Source: an uncultured Clostridia bacterium (GTDB lineage Bacteria; Bacillota; Clostridia; Oscillospirales; Ruminococcaceae). Taken from it: a stretch of DNA of 64,000 nt. This document shows positions 45,661-53,543 of this stretch, piece by piece (position 1 is the first letter of the stretch; every line of letters starts with the position of its first letter). The translations under genes and the position numbers were made by a program. Location: assembly GCA_947624375.1 (NCBI GenBank), contig CANQKD010000002.1:174996-238995 (forward strand), written 5' to 3'. Under the pieces are notes generated by a model. That model made no database searches. It was not told the DNA's origin and saw only the letters and a list, made by a program, of their open reading frames with translations.

Positions 45661-45810
45661 TGCGCTTACGCGCACCCTGCATGGAGCGCAGTGTCTTGTC
45701 GGCTTAAGCCTCCAAGCCACAATGAAAGAATTATTTCGGCGACATTATGGGGTCGCCGATTTCAGAATATGCTCGATGGCTCGCATATTCTGAAACCATA
45801 ATTCTTTTGC
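45661..45810 (+). repeat. R3 structured repeat, copy a
   Basis: A conserved 30-nt block (45691-45720, ending CCTCCAAGCCAC) precedes a three-way junction: outer stem AAAGAATTAT (45725-45734) with 45798-45807, hairpin TCGGCGAC/GTCGCCGA (45736-45743 with 45752-45759), and a 13-bp hairpin 45760-45772 with 45783-45795. Copy b at 57974-58094 has the same plan in reverse. Confidence 0.7.
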
Positions 45811-45889
45811 ACAGCGCGTTTAATCTCAATGGCGTGGACTTTTACGCCATTTCAACAAAAGCTATAAATAAACTGTAGTGAAATTTATA

Positions 45890-46316
45890 TGCAGTGCGTT
45901 TCAAATCAATTTCCCGCACTACTGACCTCCGTTTCCTTGCAAACAAACCCTATGCGTATTTCGCTATTTAGCCTTTTCCACAAAGGCACGAAGTTCCGAG
46001 CGAAGAGGTCGCGACATTCCACCAAGGCTCAGCGCGTGGTCGTAGGTGTCGGGTACAGCGGTCGCAAGCGACCGCTTAAAGAGAGCTCGAGGGGAAATTT
46101 TAGATAAGAAGGGAGCAAGTTTCGCAAGAAACTTGTGGCGAACGCTTGCGTTCGCTGTGGAGCCTTGCGCGCCCTTCCTTGCAGATACACTCCCTATATC
46201 CCTATGGTTTTCCCCTCGAAAAGAAATGCGCAAACGTATTAGCATACTCAAAATGAGAAGAAAACCGAAATACAGTTGGGCGTTGCACGGCTCCGCAGGC
46301 TTGCTGCGCAAGCAGC
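45890..46316 (+). repeat. R2 structured repeat, copy a
   Basis: About 430 bp related, at roughly 85% by eye, to the reverse copy at 51165-51535. It includes GCGGTCGC/GCGACCGC near 46059-46078, a long outer pairing of GAGGGGAAAA (near 46090) with TTTTCCCCTC (near 46209), nested extra hairpins (CAAGTTTC/GAAACTTG, GCGAACGC/GCGTTCGC) absent from the other copy, and the block ACTCAAAATGAGAAG near 46247. Short frames across it are not genes. Confidence 0.65.
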
Positions 46317-46318
46317 AC

Positions 46319-46351
46319 AAAAAATATCCGGCACTTTACAGCACCGGACAT
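46319..46351 (-). terminator. Terminator of the adhE-kinase operon
   Basis: On the minus strand an 11-bp stem with three G-U pairs (46351-46341 with 46334-46324) is followed by a T tract. Confidence 0.8.
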
Positions 46352-46364
46352 CTTCTTTATTCCC

Positions 46365-47114
46365 TTATTCGTAGTCAACAACGTCTGCCCATTTGAGCAG
46401 AAATTCCCTCTCCTGCTCGTTGCCCTTTACCGACTGCGATGCGGCTACTATCGGCATCCACTTCTGCACATACTGCTTGGCGGTATCGCTCTTTGTACAG
46501 AACAAGTCAAGATATTTCTTCGCCTTGTCGTCCTCGCCGTGCAGCGAAAACAGCAGGTACGTTCTTGCCGCGTCTGCCGAGGCGTTGCCCTGCGTTGCGT
46601 GCGACCAGTCGATAACGAACGGTGTGCCGTCCTCTCTGATTATCACGTTCGAGGGGTTAAAATCTCCGTGGCAGACCTTATTGTGCTTTGGCATACCCTC
46701 GAGGCGCGTATGCAGGTCATACCTTGTTGTGGCGCTAAGCTGCGTCTGGCTGATCTTGCGGTTCATCTTGTCTTTCAGCTTATTGAGCAGGGGGCAGGTC
46801 TTTGACTGCACCTGAAGCTGCAAGTCAACGAACAGTTCCATATACTCGTCCAGCTTGTCGGGGTTCTCTTTCATAAGCTGCGAGAGTGTTTTGCCCTCGA
46901 TATACTCCGATACTATCGCCCACTTGCCGTCTATCATGGTAACGGCGAGCACCTTGGGTATATTCAGCCCTGTTTCCTCTATCCTTGCCTGATTGAGCGC
47001 TTCGTTGAGCACGTCAGCTTTTGAATAGTCCGCATCAAAGACCTTTACGCACTTATCTTCGCTTTTATATATGGTCTTTGCCTTTCTTACAGCGATAACA
47101 TTATCCAGTTGCAT
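46365..47114 (-). CDS. APH/choline-kinase-fold phosphotransferase
   Basis: I chose ATG 47114 (MQLDNVIAVRKAKTIY), with AAGGAG 6 bp upstream. The product has 249 residues. The phosphate-transfer motif is VCHGDFNPSNVIIREDG and the metal-binding DFG equivalent is PFVIDWSHATQGN. The N-lobe has the lysine segment KCVKVFDADY and the hinge VSEYIEGKTL. This is a small-molecule kinase family sometimes labelled aminoglycoside phosphotransferase, but the substrate is unknown and resistance should not be assumed. It follows adhE by 22 bp and precedes a terminator, so the two genes form an operon. Confidence 0.82.
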   Translation of the reverse strand: MQLDNVIAVRKAKTIYKSEDKCVKVFDADYSKADVLNEALNQARIEETGLNIPKVLAVTMIDGKWAIVSEYIEGKTLSQLMKENPDKLDEYMELFVDLQLQVQSKTCPLLNKLKDKMNRKISQTQLSATTRYDLHTRLEGMPKHNKVCHGDFNPSNVIIREDGTPFVIDWSHATQGNASADAARTYLLFSLHGEDDKAKKYLDLFCTKSDTAKQYVQKWMPIVAASQSVKGNEQEREFLLKWADVVDYE

Positions 47115-47136
47115 TGCAATACTCCTTTCTATCTTG

Positions 47137-49743
47137 TTACTGTTTTCCATAGTAGGCATTCAGATACATCTGCTTTATCTCGCTCATCAGCGGATAGCGC
47201 GGATTTGCGCCCGTGCACTGGTCGTCAAACGCCTGCTCTGTCATATCGTCCAGCCTGTCGAGGAACGTCTGTTCATCAACGCCGTAATCTTTGATAGTCT
47301 TCTTTATGCCGATAGCCTCTTTGAGCTCCTCTATCTTCTTTATAAAGTTCTCGAATACTTCCATATCGTCCTTGCCCTGCACGCCGCAGAACCTTGCGCA
47401 CTCTGCGTATCTTTCAAGGGCATGAGGATACTGATACTGCGAGAAAGTACCCATTTTAGGCGGCTTATCGCTGATGTTGTATCTCATTACATCGGTTATA
47501 AGAAGCGCGTTTGCTATACCGTGTGCTATATGGTGGTAAGCGCCCAGCTTATGCGCCATTGAGTGGCACACGCCGAGGAACGCATTTGCGAACGCCATAC
47601 CTGCCATTGTAGAGGCATTTGCCATTTTCTCTCTTGCCTCAACGTCGTTTCCGTCGTTATATGCTCTTGGCAGATACTCAAATATTATCTTCATAGCCTT
47701 CAGCGCAAGACCGTCTGTATAGTCGGTAGCCATAACGGAGGCATACGCTTCAAGTGCGTGGGTAAGGGCATCTATACCGGAAGCGCTTGTAAGACCCTTT
47801 GGCGCGCTCATCATAAGGTCGGTATCTATAATAGCCATATTCGGCAGAAGTTCATAGTCTGCCAGAGGATATTTAATGCCCGACTCCTGGTCTGTAATGA
47901 CTGCGAACGGCGTTACCTCAGAGCCCGTACCCGAAGAAGTAGGCACTGCGATAAAGAACGCTTTTTCGCCCATTTTCGGGAAGGTATAAACTCTCTTTCT
48001 TATATCTATAAATCTCATAGCCATGCTCATGAAGTCTGCATCGGGGTGTTCATAGAGCACCCACATTATCTTGCCTGCGTCCATAGCAGAGCCGCCGCCG
48101 AGCGCGATAATGCAGTCGGGCTCGAATTTTCTCATAGCCTCTGCGCCCTTCTGTGCGGAAAGCAAAGTCGGGTCGGGTTCAACGTCAGAGAACACTGTAT
48201 AGGTTATATCCATTTCGTCGAGTCTGTCGGTTATGCACTTGGTATAGCCGTTCTTATAGAGAAAACTGTCGGTTACGAGGAACACCCTCTTTTTATCCAT
48301 AACGTTTTTAAGCTCTGCGAGCGCAACGGGCAGGCAGCCTTTTTTGAAGTAAACTTTCTGCGGTGTTCTGAACCAAAGCATATTCTCTCTCCTCTCGGCA
48401 ACGGTCTTTATATTGAGCAGGTGCTTTACGCCGACGTTTTCGGAAACGGAGTTGCCGCCCCATGTTCCGCAGCCCAGCGTGAGCGACGGTGTAAGGTTGA
48501 AGTTGTAAAGGTCGCCAATACCGCCGTGCGATGACGGTGTATTTATGACTACGCGGCAGGTCTTCATTTTCTCTGCAAAGGCGTTTATCTTGTCTCTGCA
48601 TTTTACAGTATCTACATACAGAGAAGAAGTATGACCGAAGCCGCCGTCCTGAATAAGCCTGTCAGCCTTGTTCATGGCATCTTCAAAGCTTTCCGACTTA
48701 TACATAGCAAGCACGGGAGAAAGCTTTTCATGCGCGAACTCTTCTTCTATAGTATCATTCGTTACCTCGCCGATGAGTATCTTAGTGGCAGGGTCTACCT
48801 CAACGCCCGATAGAGAAGCTATCTTTGCGGCAGGCTGACCTACTATCTTTGCGTTTACCGCGCCGTTTATGATAATGGTCTTGCGCACCTTTTCTGTTTC
48901 CTCGGGGGTGAGGAAATAGCAGCCGCGCCTTGTAAATTCGGCTTTCACGTCGTCGTAGATGTCCTTATCTACTATGACAGACTGCTCGGAAGCGCATATC
49001 ATGCCGTTGTCAAACGTCTTTGAATGTATTATAGAGTTTACCGCAAGCAGAATGTCAGCGCTTTTATCTATAACGGCAGGGGTATTTCCTGCACCAACGC
49101 CGAGAGCAGGTTTTCCGCTGGAATACGCAGCCTTTACCATGCCCGGTCCGCCGGTAGCAAGGATTATATCAGCCTCGCGCATAACGGTGTTGGTCATATC
49201 AAGGCTGGGAACGTCTATCCAGCCTATGATGCCCTCGGGAGCGCCTGCTTTAACGGCGGCTTCGAGAACTATTTTTGCAGCCTCGATGGTGCACTTTTTA
49301 GCTCTCGGGTGGGGGCTGATGATAATGCCGTTGCGTGTTTTGAGAGAAATAAGCGTTTTGAATATCGCTGTAGAGGTGGGGTTGGTGGTGGGTATAACAG
49401 CCGCTATAACGCCAATAGGCTCGGCTATCTTCATTGTGCCGAACTCCTTGTCCTCCTCTATAACGCCGCAGGTCTTGGTGTTTTTGTAGGCATTATAGAT
49501 GTGCTCGGCGGCATAGTTGTTTTTGATTACCTTATCTTCAACAACGCCCATGCCCGTTTCCTCTACCGCCATTTTTGCAAGCGGTATTCTTGCCTGGTTT
49601 GCAGCCACCGCGGCTGCTTTGAATATCTTGTCGACCTGCTCCTGCGTAAACTGTGCAAACTTAGCCTGAGCGCGGCGCACTTCTCTTATCTTGTCCATCA
49701 GTGCGTCAACGGTGTCAACAAGCGTGTACTTCTGAGTTTCCAT
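47137..49743 (-). CDS. adhE: Bifunctional acetaldehyde-CoA/alcohol dehydrogenase
   Basis: The protein has 868 residues, the normal AdhE length. It converts acetyl-CoA to ethanol through acetaldehyde and reoxidises two NADH. The N-terminal aldehyde dehydrogenase half has the catalytic Cys in SKTFDNGMICASEQSVIVD. The C-terminal iron-type alcohol dehydrogenase has DCIIALGGGSAMDAGKIMWV, LTSASGIDALTHALEAY and the iron-binding histidines in GVCHSMAHKLGAYHHIAHG. GGGGAGG precedes ATG 49743. It is a main fermentation enzyme in ruminococci. It normally forms spirosomes. Confidence 0.97.
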   Translation of the reverse strand: METQKYTLVDTVDALMDKIREVRRAQAKFAQFTQEQVDKIFKAAAVAANQARIPLAKMAVEETGMGVVEDKVIKNNYAAEHIYNAYKNTKTCGVIEEDKEFGTMKIAEPIGVIAAVIPTTNPTSTAIFKTLISLKTRNGIIISPHPRAKKCTIEAAKIVLEAAVKAGAPEGIIGWIDVPSLDMTNTVMREADIILATGGPGMVKAAYSSGKPALGVGAGNTPAVIDKSADILLAVNSIIHSKTFDNGMICASEQSVIVDKDIYDDVKAEFTRRGCYFLTPEETEKVRKTIIINGAVNAKIVGQPAAKIASLSGVEVDPATKILIGEVTNDTIEEEFAHEKLSPVLAMYKSESFEDAMNKADRLIQDGGFGHTSSLYVDTVKCRDKINAFAEKMKTCRVVINTPSSHGGIGDLYNFNLTPSLTLGCGTWGGNSVSENVGVKHLLNIKTVAERRENMLWFRTPQKVYFKKGCLPVALAELKNVMDKKRVFLVTDSFLYKNGYTKCITDRLDEMDITYTVFSDVEPDPTLLSAQKGAEAMRKFEPDCIIALGGGSAMDAGKIMWVLYEHPDADFMSMAMRFIDIRKRVYTFPKMGEKAFFIAVPTSSGTGSEVTPFAVITDQESGIKYPLADYELLPNMAIIDTDLMMSAPKGLTSASGIDALTHALEAYASVMATDYTDGLALKAMKIIFEYLPRAYNDGNDVEAREKMANASTMAGMAFANAFLGVCHSMAHKLGAYHHIAHGIANALLITDVMRYNISDKPPKMGTFSQYQYPHALERYAECARFCGVQGKDDMEVFENFIKKIEELKEAIGIKKTIKDYGVDEQTFLDRLDDMTEQAFDDQCTGANPRYPLMSEIKQMYLNAYYGKQ

Positions 49744-49767
49744 ACTAGATCCTCCCCGTATATTTTG

Positions 49768-49785
49768 GCGCGTTTTAAAACACGC
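49768..49785 (-). promoter_or_regulatory. Palindrome in the adhE leader, candidate operator
   Basis: An 18-bp near-perfect palindrome around CGTTTTAAAACACG lies between the expected start site (about 49796) and the ribosome site. It does not match the Rex consensus. Confidence 0.35.
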
Positions 49786-49802
49786 TTTCAGTCTATAAAA
49801 TT

Positions 49803-49831
49803 ATTATACTTTAAACTCACCGTAAAGTCAA
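49803..49831 (-). promoter_or_regulatory. adhE promoter
   Basis: Minus strand: TTGACT (49831-49826), 17 bp, TATAAT (49808-49803). Confidence 0.85.
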
Positions 49832-49885
49832 TCGGTAACATAGCCAAATTGCCGTGCGATTTACACACAACTACCGACAAAATCA

Positions 49886-50860
49886 TCACTCAAACGGATA
49901 TTTTATGCCCCACTGCTCTCTCAGGCTGTCCATTATCTTCATGACCTTTATGCTTTCTGCGTGGGGCATTTCACTGCACTCCCCTGCCCCCTGCTCTATA
50001 GCTTTCATGCAGGAGAGCACTTCGTACTCATAGCCGGTTATCTGCTTGGGGGTATCATAGCGCTGTGTGCTGCCGTCATTTAAAATAACTGTAATGCCCT
50101 CGCAGTTGTTTATGTTTTCAAATTCTATTCTGCCCCTGCTGCCGTAAATGATACCGCGGCGGTCAAGGTTTGCTGCCATACTGCTGTGCAGAATTGCAGT
50201 TTTGCCGTCAGTGTATCTGAAAATAATGCAATTGTCGCGGTCAACACCGTATTCGTTCTTTGTGCAGCAAGAGATAGTTTCTTTTATATCGCTGCCAAAC
50301 GCCATAAGCGCAAAGTTTATCGCATACACGCCAAGGTCTAACAGCGCGCCGCCTGCAAGCTGAGGTTTCTGCAAACGCTCAATATGCATAAGGCTGTAGC
50401 CCAGATCTGCGGTAAGCGAAGAAATATCGCCGATAACGCCGCTTTTCAGTATACCGTCAAGCACGAACCTCTGCGGCATATACCGTGTCCAGATAGCCTC
50501 GGTGGCCAGCACGCCTTTTTTCTTCGCAGCTGCAAACACTTTTTCAGCCTGACCTGCGTTTGCAGTGAACGCCTTTTCGCACAGCACGTTCCTGCCGTTT
50601 TCAATGCACAGCATACAGTCCTCAAAGTGGCGCGAATGTGGCGTTGCGATGTAGATAAGGTCGAGGCTTTCGTCCTGCGCCAGCTGCTCATAGCTGCCAA
50701 AGGCTCTTTCAATGCCGAACTCATCTGCAAAACGCCGCGCGCTCTCCAAATTGCGCGAGCCCACCGCCGCAACAGTGGCGTTATCCATGCCTGCGACCGT
50801 GCGCGCCATAGTGTGGGCGATGCCGCCGCTGCCAAGAATGCCAATTCTGAAGTTTGCCAT
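49886..50860 (-). CDS. Gfo/Idh/MocA family oxidoreductase
   Basis: The protein has 324 residues, with GAGGTGAT before ATG 50860. The Rossmann fold begins FRIGILGSGGIAHTMARTV. Further family marks are LIYIATPHSRHFE, the catalytic-lysine motif NVLCEKAFTANAGQAEKVF and a C-terminal beta-sheet domain with GGALLDLGVYAINFALMAFG, whose Asp/Tyr positions match sugar dehydrogenases. It is closest to the trans-1,2-dihydrobenzene-diol dehydrogenase-like/xylose dehydrogenase group by pattern. The sugar substrate is not evident. The gene stands alone between adhE and a repeat-filled gap. Confidence 0.9.
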   Translation of the reverse strand: MANFRIGILGSGGIAHTMARTVAGMDNATVAAVGSRNLESARRFADEFGIERAFGSYEQLAQDESLDLIYIATPHSRHFEDCMLCIENGRNVLCEKAFTANAGQAEKVFAAAKKKGVLATEAIWTRYMPQRFVLDGILKSGVIGDISSLTADLGYSLMHIERLQKPQLAGGALLDLGVYAINFALMAFGSDIKETISCCTKNEYGVDRDNCIIFRYTDGKTAILHSSMAANLDRRGIIYGSRGRIEFENINNCEGITVILNDGSTQRYDTPKQITGYEYEVLSCMKAIEQGAGECSEMPHAESIKVMKIMDSLREQWGIKYPFE

Positions 50861-50933
50861 AATATCACCTCAAAAGTATTGTAACATAAAACAGCGTGCA
50901 AGTCAATAAAGGCGGTAACACGCAAAGGTCTTA

Positions 50934-51105
50934 GACCCTGTCAAGAACGGAAAAGTTTTCGATCGACCCTTTTTCAAAAGGGTCGCAGGGGCACGGGGGC
51001 GGCGCCCCCGAAAACACGGCAGGCGCTCTGAGAGGGGTGAATACTAAAACAGTCCTGTGGACTGTTTTAGTAGAGGGGAGGCTCTGCAAGAGAGAGCCTC
51101 CCCTT
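50934..51105 (+). repeat. R1 structured repeat, copy c (most complete)
   Basis: Starts with GACCCTGTCAAGAAC and contains H1 50965-50984 (GACCCTTTT arms), H2 50994-51010 (CGGGGGC arms), H3 51042-51072 (14 bp, loop TGT) and H4 51075-51103 (11 bp, loop GCAAGAG). All arms pair without mismatch. The linker before H3 is GCGCTCTGAGAGGGGTGAAT. Confidence 0.8.
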
Positions 51106-51164
51106 GTTGTAGCGCATAGCTCTTTTACCTGCGCGCGCTTGCGTGCGCAATAGCTATTTGTATT

Positions 51165-51535
51165 TTCGCTGCTTTCGCAGCAGCCTGCGGAGCTGTTCAA
51201 CGCCCCACTGAAATTTGGTTTTCTTCTCATTTTGAGTAAGCTACCACGTTTGCGCATTTCTATGCGAGGGAAAAACCATAGGGGTATAGGGAGTGTATCT
51301 GCAAGGAAGGGCGCGCGCTCCACTCCCTTCCCTAAGGTTTTTCCCTCGAGCTCTCTTTAGGCGGTCGCTTGCGACCGCTGTACCCGACACCTACGACCAC
51401 GCGCTGAGCCTTGGTGAAATTTCGCGACCGCTTCGCTCGGAACTTCGTGCCTTTGAGATTGCGGCTAAATAGCGAAATACGCATAGGTTTTGTTTGCAAG
51501 GAAACGGAGGTCAGTAGTGCGGGAACATGAATTGC
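51165..51535 (-). repeat. R2 structured repeat, copy b
   Basis: Reverse copy of 45890-46316. The outer pairing is GAGGGAAAAACC with GGTTTTTCCCTC, one G shorter and longer in A/T than in copy a but still fully paired. The extra hairpins of copy a are missing. Confidence 0.65.
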
Positions 51536-51596
51536 AACGTACTGCGGAAAACTCACAGTACGGACAAGTCCAAACATCTTGCCTCTATCTGAAGCG

Positions 51597-51665
51597 CAGA
51601 AAAAACGGCTTCGCGCAAAAGTCGCAAAACCGTTTCTAACCTCTAAATTCTCACTTCTAGCCTCT
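51597..51665. repeat. Hairpin AACGG...CCGTT followed by TCTAACC-type tandem array
   Basis: A stem of AAAACGG with CCGTTT (near 51602-51640) runs into repeated 7-mers (TCTAACC, TCTAAAT, TCTAGCC). The same arrangement recurs near 52335 and 63895. Confidence 0.6.
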
Positions 51666-51795
51666 AGCAGCAGAGCGCACGTTGTGTTTTGTGGGGCTCT
51701 GCCGGCGTTCGCTTGCGAACGCTACGATCCATGCAAGCCTTTTGAAAAAGGCTTGACCGAAAACTTTCCCTTTCTTGACAGGGTTTAAAACTTTT
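51666..51795 (-). repeat. R1 structured repeat, partial copy e
   Basis: Reverse orientation. H1 is CAAGCCTTTT with AAAAGGCTTG (51734-51755), a stem different from GACCCTTTT but fully paired. An 8-bp hairpin GCGTTCGC/GCGAACGC occupies the H2 position (51703-51720). H3 and H4 are missing. Confidence 0.6.
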
Positions 51796-51816
51796 GCGTA
51801 CTGTGGATAGCAAAGG

Positions 51817-51879
51817 AAAAAAGCCCGTCACACCGCAAGGTGTGCGCCGCCGACCGTTTTTGGCGGCGAGGGATTTTTT
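51817..51879 (-). repeat. Three-way-junction module E, copy 1
   Basis: The closing pairing AAAAAAgCCC/GGGaTTTTTT (51817-51826 with 51870-51879) encloses CACACC-GCAA-GGTGTG (51829-51844) and CGCCGCC/GGCGGCG (51845-51851 with 51862-51868). The forward copy is at 63394-63456, next to R1 copy f. Confidence 0.7.
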
Positions 51880-52007
51880 CTGCACTTGACCGACTGCTCG
51901 CAGGCGGTCAACGTGTGTGCTCCAGCAGGCTGCGCGAAAGCGCAAATTTTTAACAATGCTATTGCACACGCAAGCGTGCGCAGGATAAAAAGCTAAAGTC
52001 TTCTCAA

Positions 52008-52190
52008 AGGAGAGGCTCTCTCTTGCAGAGCCTCCCCTCTTATAAAATAATCCACCGGATTATTTTATAATTCACCCCTCTCAGAGCGCTTATCGCGTTT
52101 TCGGGGGCGCCGCCCCCGTACCCCCGCGACCCTTTTGAAAAAGGGTCGATCGAAAACTTTCCCTTTCTTGACAAGATTTAAACCCTTTGC
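52008..52190 (-). repeat. R1 structured repeat, copy d
   Basis: Reverse orientation. H4 52009-52037 (one mismatch, loop GCAAGAG), H3 52040-52070 (14 bp, AT-rich stem, loop GGT), H2 52102-52118, H1 52128-52147, ending near CTTGACAAG. The remaining gap 50861-52385 holds only copies c, e, d, R2 and tandem arrays. I see no gene in it. Confidence 0.78.
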
Positions 52191-52299
52191 GCATTGTGGA
52201 ACGTTGAACAGCTCCGCAGGCGTGCTGCGAAAGCAGCAAAAATAATTCTTGCCTCTTGCTTCTAAATGTAAATCACACAAAGAAACGATTCTGCCCAAA

Positions 52300-52392
52300 T
52301 GAGTAGAACCGTTTCTAACCTCTAACATCTAACCTCTAACTTCTAACAGCGCAAAAGTCGCAAGACCGTTTCTAACCTCTGACATCTAGCAG
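52300..52392. repeat. TCTAACC-type 7-bp tandem array
   Basis: CCTCTAA CATCTAA CCTCTAA CTTCTAA in register, a short GCGCAAAAGTCGC hairpin segment, then TTTCTAACC TCTGACA TCTAGCA. It ends at the stop codon of the following minus-strand gene. Confidence 0.65.
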
Positions 52393-53543
52393 GCAGCACT
52401 TTTTTGCCTCGCGCTGCGGCGCACCAGTATCGCCAGAAGCAGCGGCACTACCGCGAAAGCTGCCTCTATCAGCATATACATTGCCGCCTGCGATGCCTTA
52501 ACGCTGCGGCTGCTGCCGAGGAGCATATCGTTGAGCTTTACATACCAGTACCCCGGCAGGAACCTTGCCACTTTCAGCACGCCGTCAGACAACAGCGACA
52601 TCGGCACGAACACGCCGCACAAAAAGCTGTTTGCCAGACTGATTATCTGCGTCATGACGTTTACCGCACTGCCGCCCGGCGCAAAGCATGATATAAATAT
52701 CGCCCACGAGGCTGCCACCAGCGCGAACACAAAGCTGTTTGCCACCGCTACTGCCGCCCTGCCGCTTAATGAGTCTGCATACAGCGCAAGACCTACCGCG
52801 ACAAGTATCAGCCACACCGCTATTACGAACACCGCTCCGCCCAAAAATATCTGCAAAAAATACGACGTTGTTTTTATGCCTGAACACTGCGCGCGGCTGC
52901 GAATGTCGCTGCGGCAAAGTATCACTATCACGGGGCAGAGTATCGAAAGCATTATGCACAACAAAATATACGTCAGATACCTGAAATACGGCTCAAGACC
53001 CATGGCGGCTTTTTCGCTCTCTTTAGCGACAAGCTCTACTTTACTGCCGTCTGCAAGGGCGGTCTGAGCCTTAGAAAGCGCGGTATCCAAGTCGTGACCT
53101 GCCGCCATATACGCCCTCACCGCCGAAACATAGCCGTCAAGTCGGCTGAGCGCCAGACTTTCGTTCACATCACCGTGAAGCCCCCTGCCCGTGAAAAGCT
53201 CGTCTGTTTCGCCCGAAATAAGCTTTTCTTCAAAGCCTTTGTTTATAGTCACCGCGTAGTCTATTGTCTTGTAGTAAAGGGCATCTGTCAGCGCGGTATC
53301 ATCGTTTTCTACCGCCACTATCTCGTCTTTCTGTGAAAGATATTCTGCCAAAGCATTTGATGCAGCCGTATTGTCCTCATCGAACACGCACAGTTTGAGC
53401 TGCTGCTCTTTGAAAACGCTGCTCTCGCTGCCCAAGCCTGCAAACGTCATTGCAACTGCGATACCCACGAAGACCACGAGATAAATTATCGCCGTGGGCA
53501 GGTGTTTCAGCATTACTTTTATATACGCCTTAAAGACTTGCAT
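52386..53543 (-). CDS. ABC-2 type transporter permease (second)
   Basis: The protein has 385 residues, with AAGGAGG before ATG 53543, which overlaps the previous permease by 14 bases. One membrane segment near the N-terminus (AIIYLVVFVGIAVAMTFAGL) is followed by an extracellular domain of about 150 residues (QLKLCVFDEDNTAASNALAEYL) and five C-terminal segments. This is the YhgE/NatB-like plan of ABC-2 exporters of drugs, peptides or lipid-linked compounds. It forms the membrane part together with the preceding gene, energised by the ATPase first in the operon. Confidence 0.88.
   Translation of the reverse strand: MQVFKAYIKVMLKHLPTAIIYLVVFVGIAVAMTFAGLGSESSVFKEQQLKLCVFDEDNTAASNALAEYLSQKDEIVAVENDDTALTDALYYKTIDYAVTINKGFEEKLISGETDELFTGRGLHGDVNESLALSRLDGYVSAVRAYMAAGHDLDTALSKAQTALADGSKVELVAKESEKAAMGLEPYFRYLTYILLCIMLSILCPVIVILCRSDIRSRAQCSGIKTTSYFLQIFLGGAVFVIAVWLILVAVGLALYADSLSGRAAVAVANSFVFALVAASWAIFISCFAPGGSAVNVMTQIISLANSFLCGVFVPMSLLSDGVLKVARFLPGYWYVKLNDMLLGSSRSVKASQAAMYMLIEAAFAVVPLLLAILVRRSARQKSAAC

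Noticed and set aside
45964..46396. Two overlapping frames (118 and 116 codons) on opposite strands over R2 copy a
   Set aside because: Both follow hairpin-rich repeat sequence, and the second R2 copy breaks the frames. No coding bias.
50931..51577. Frames of 130 and 81 codons over R1 copy c and R2 copy b
   Set aside because: Same reason: they lie within repeats, lack ribosome sites and are not preserved between copies.
52300..52392. CRISPR array
   Set aside because: The repeat unit is only 7 bp, with no spacers and no cas genes.
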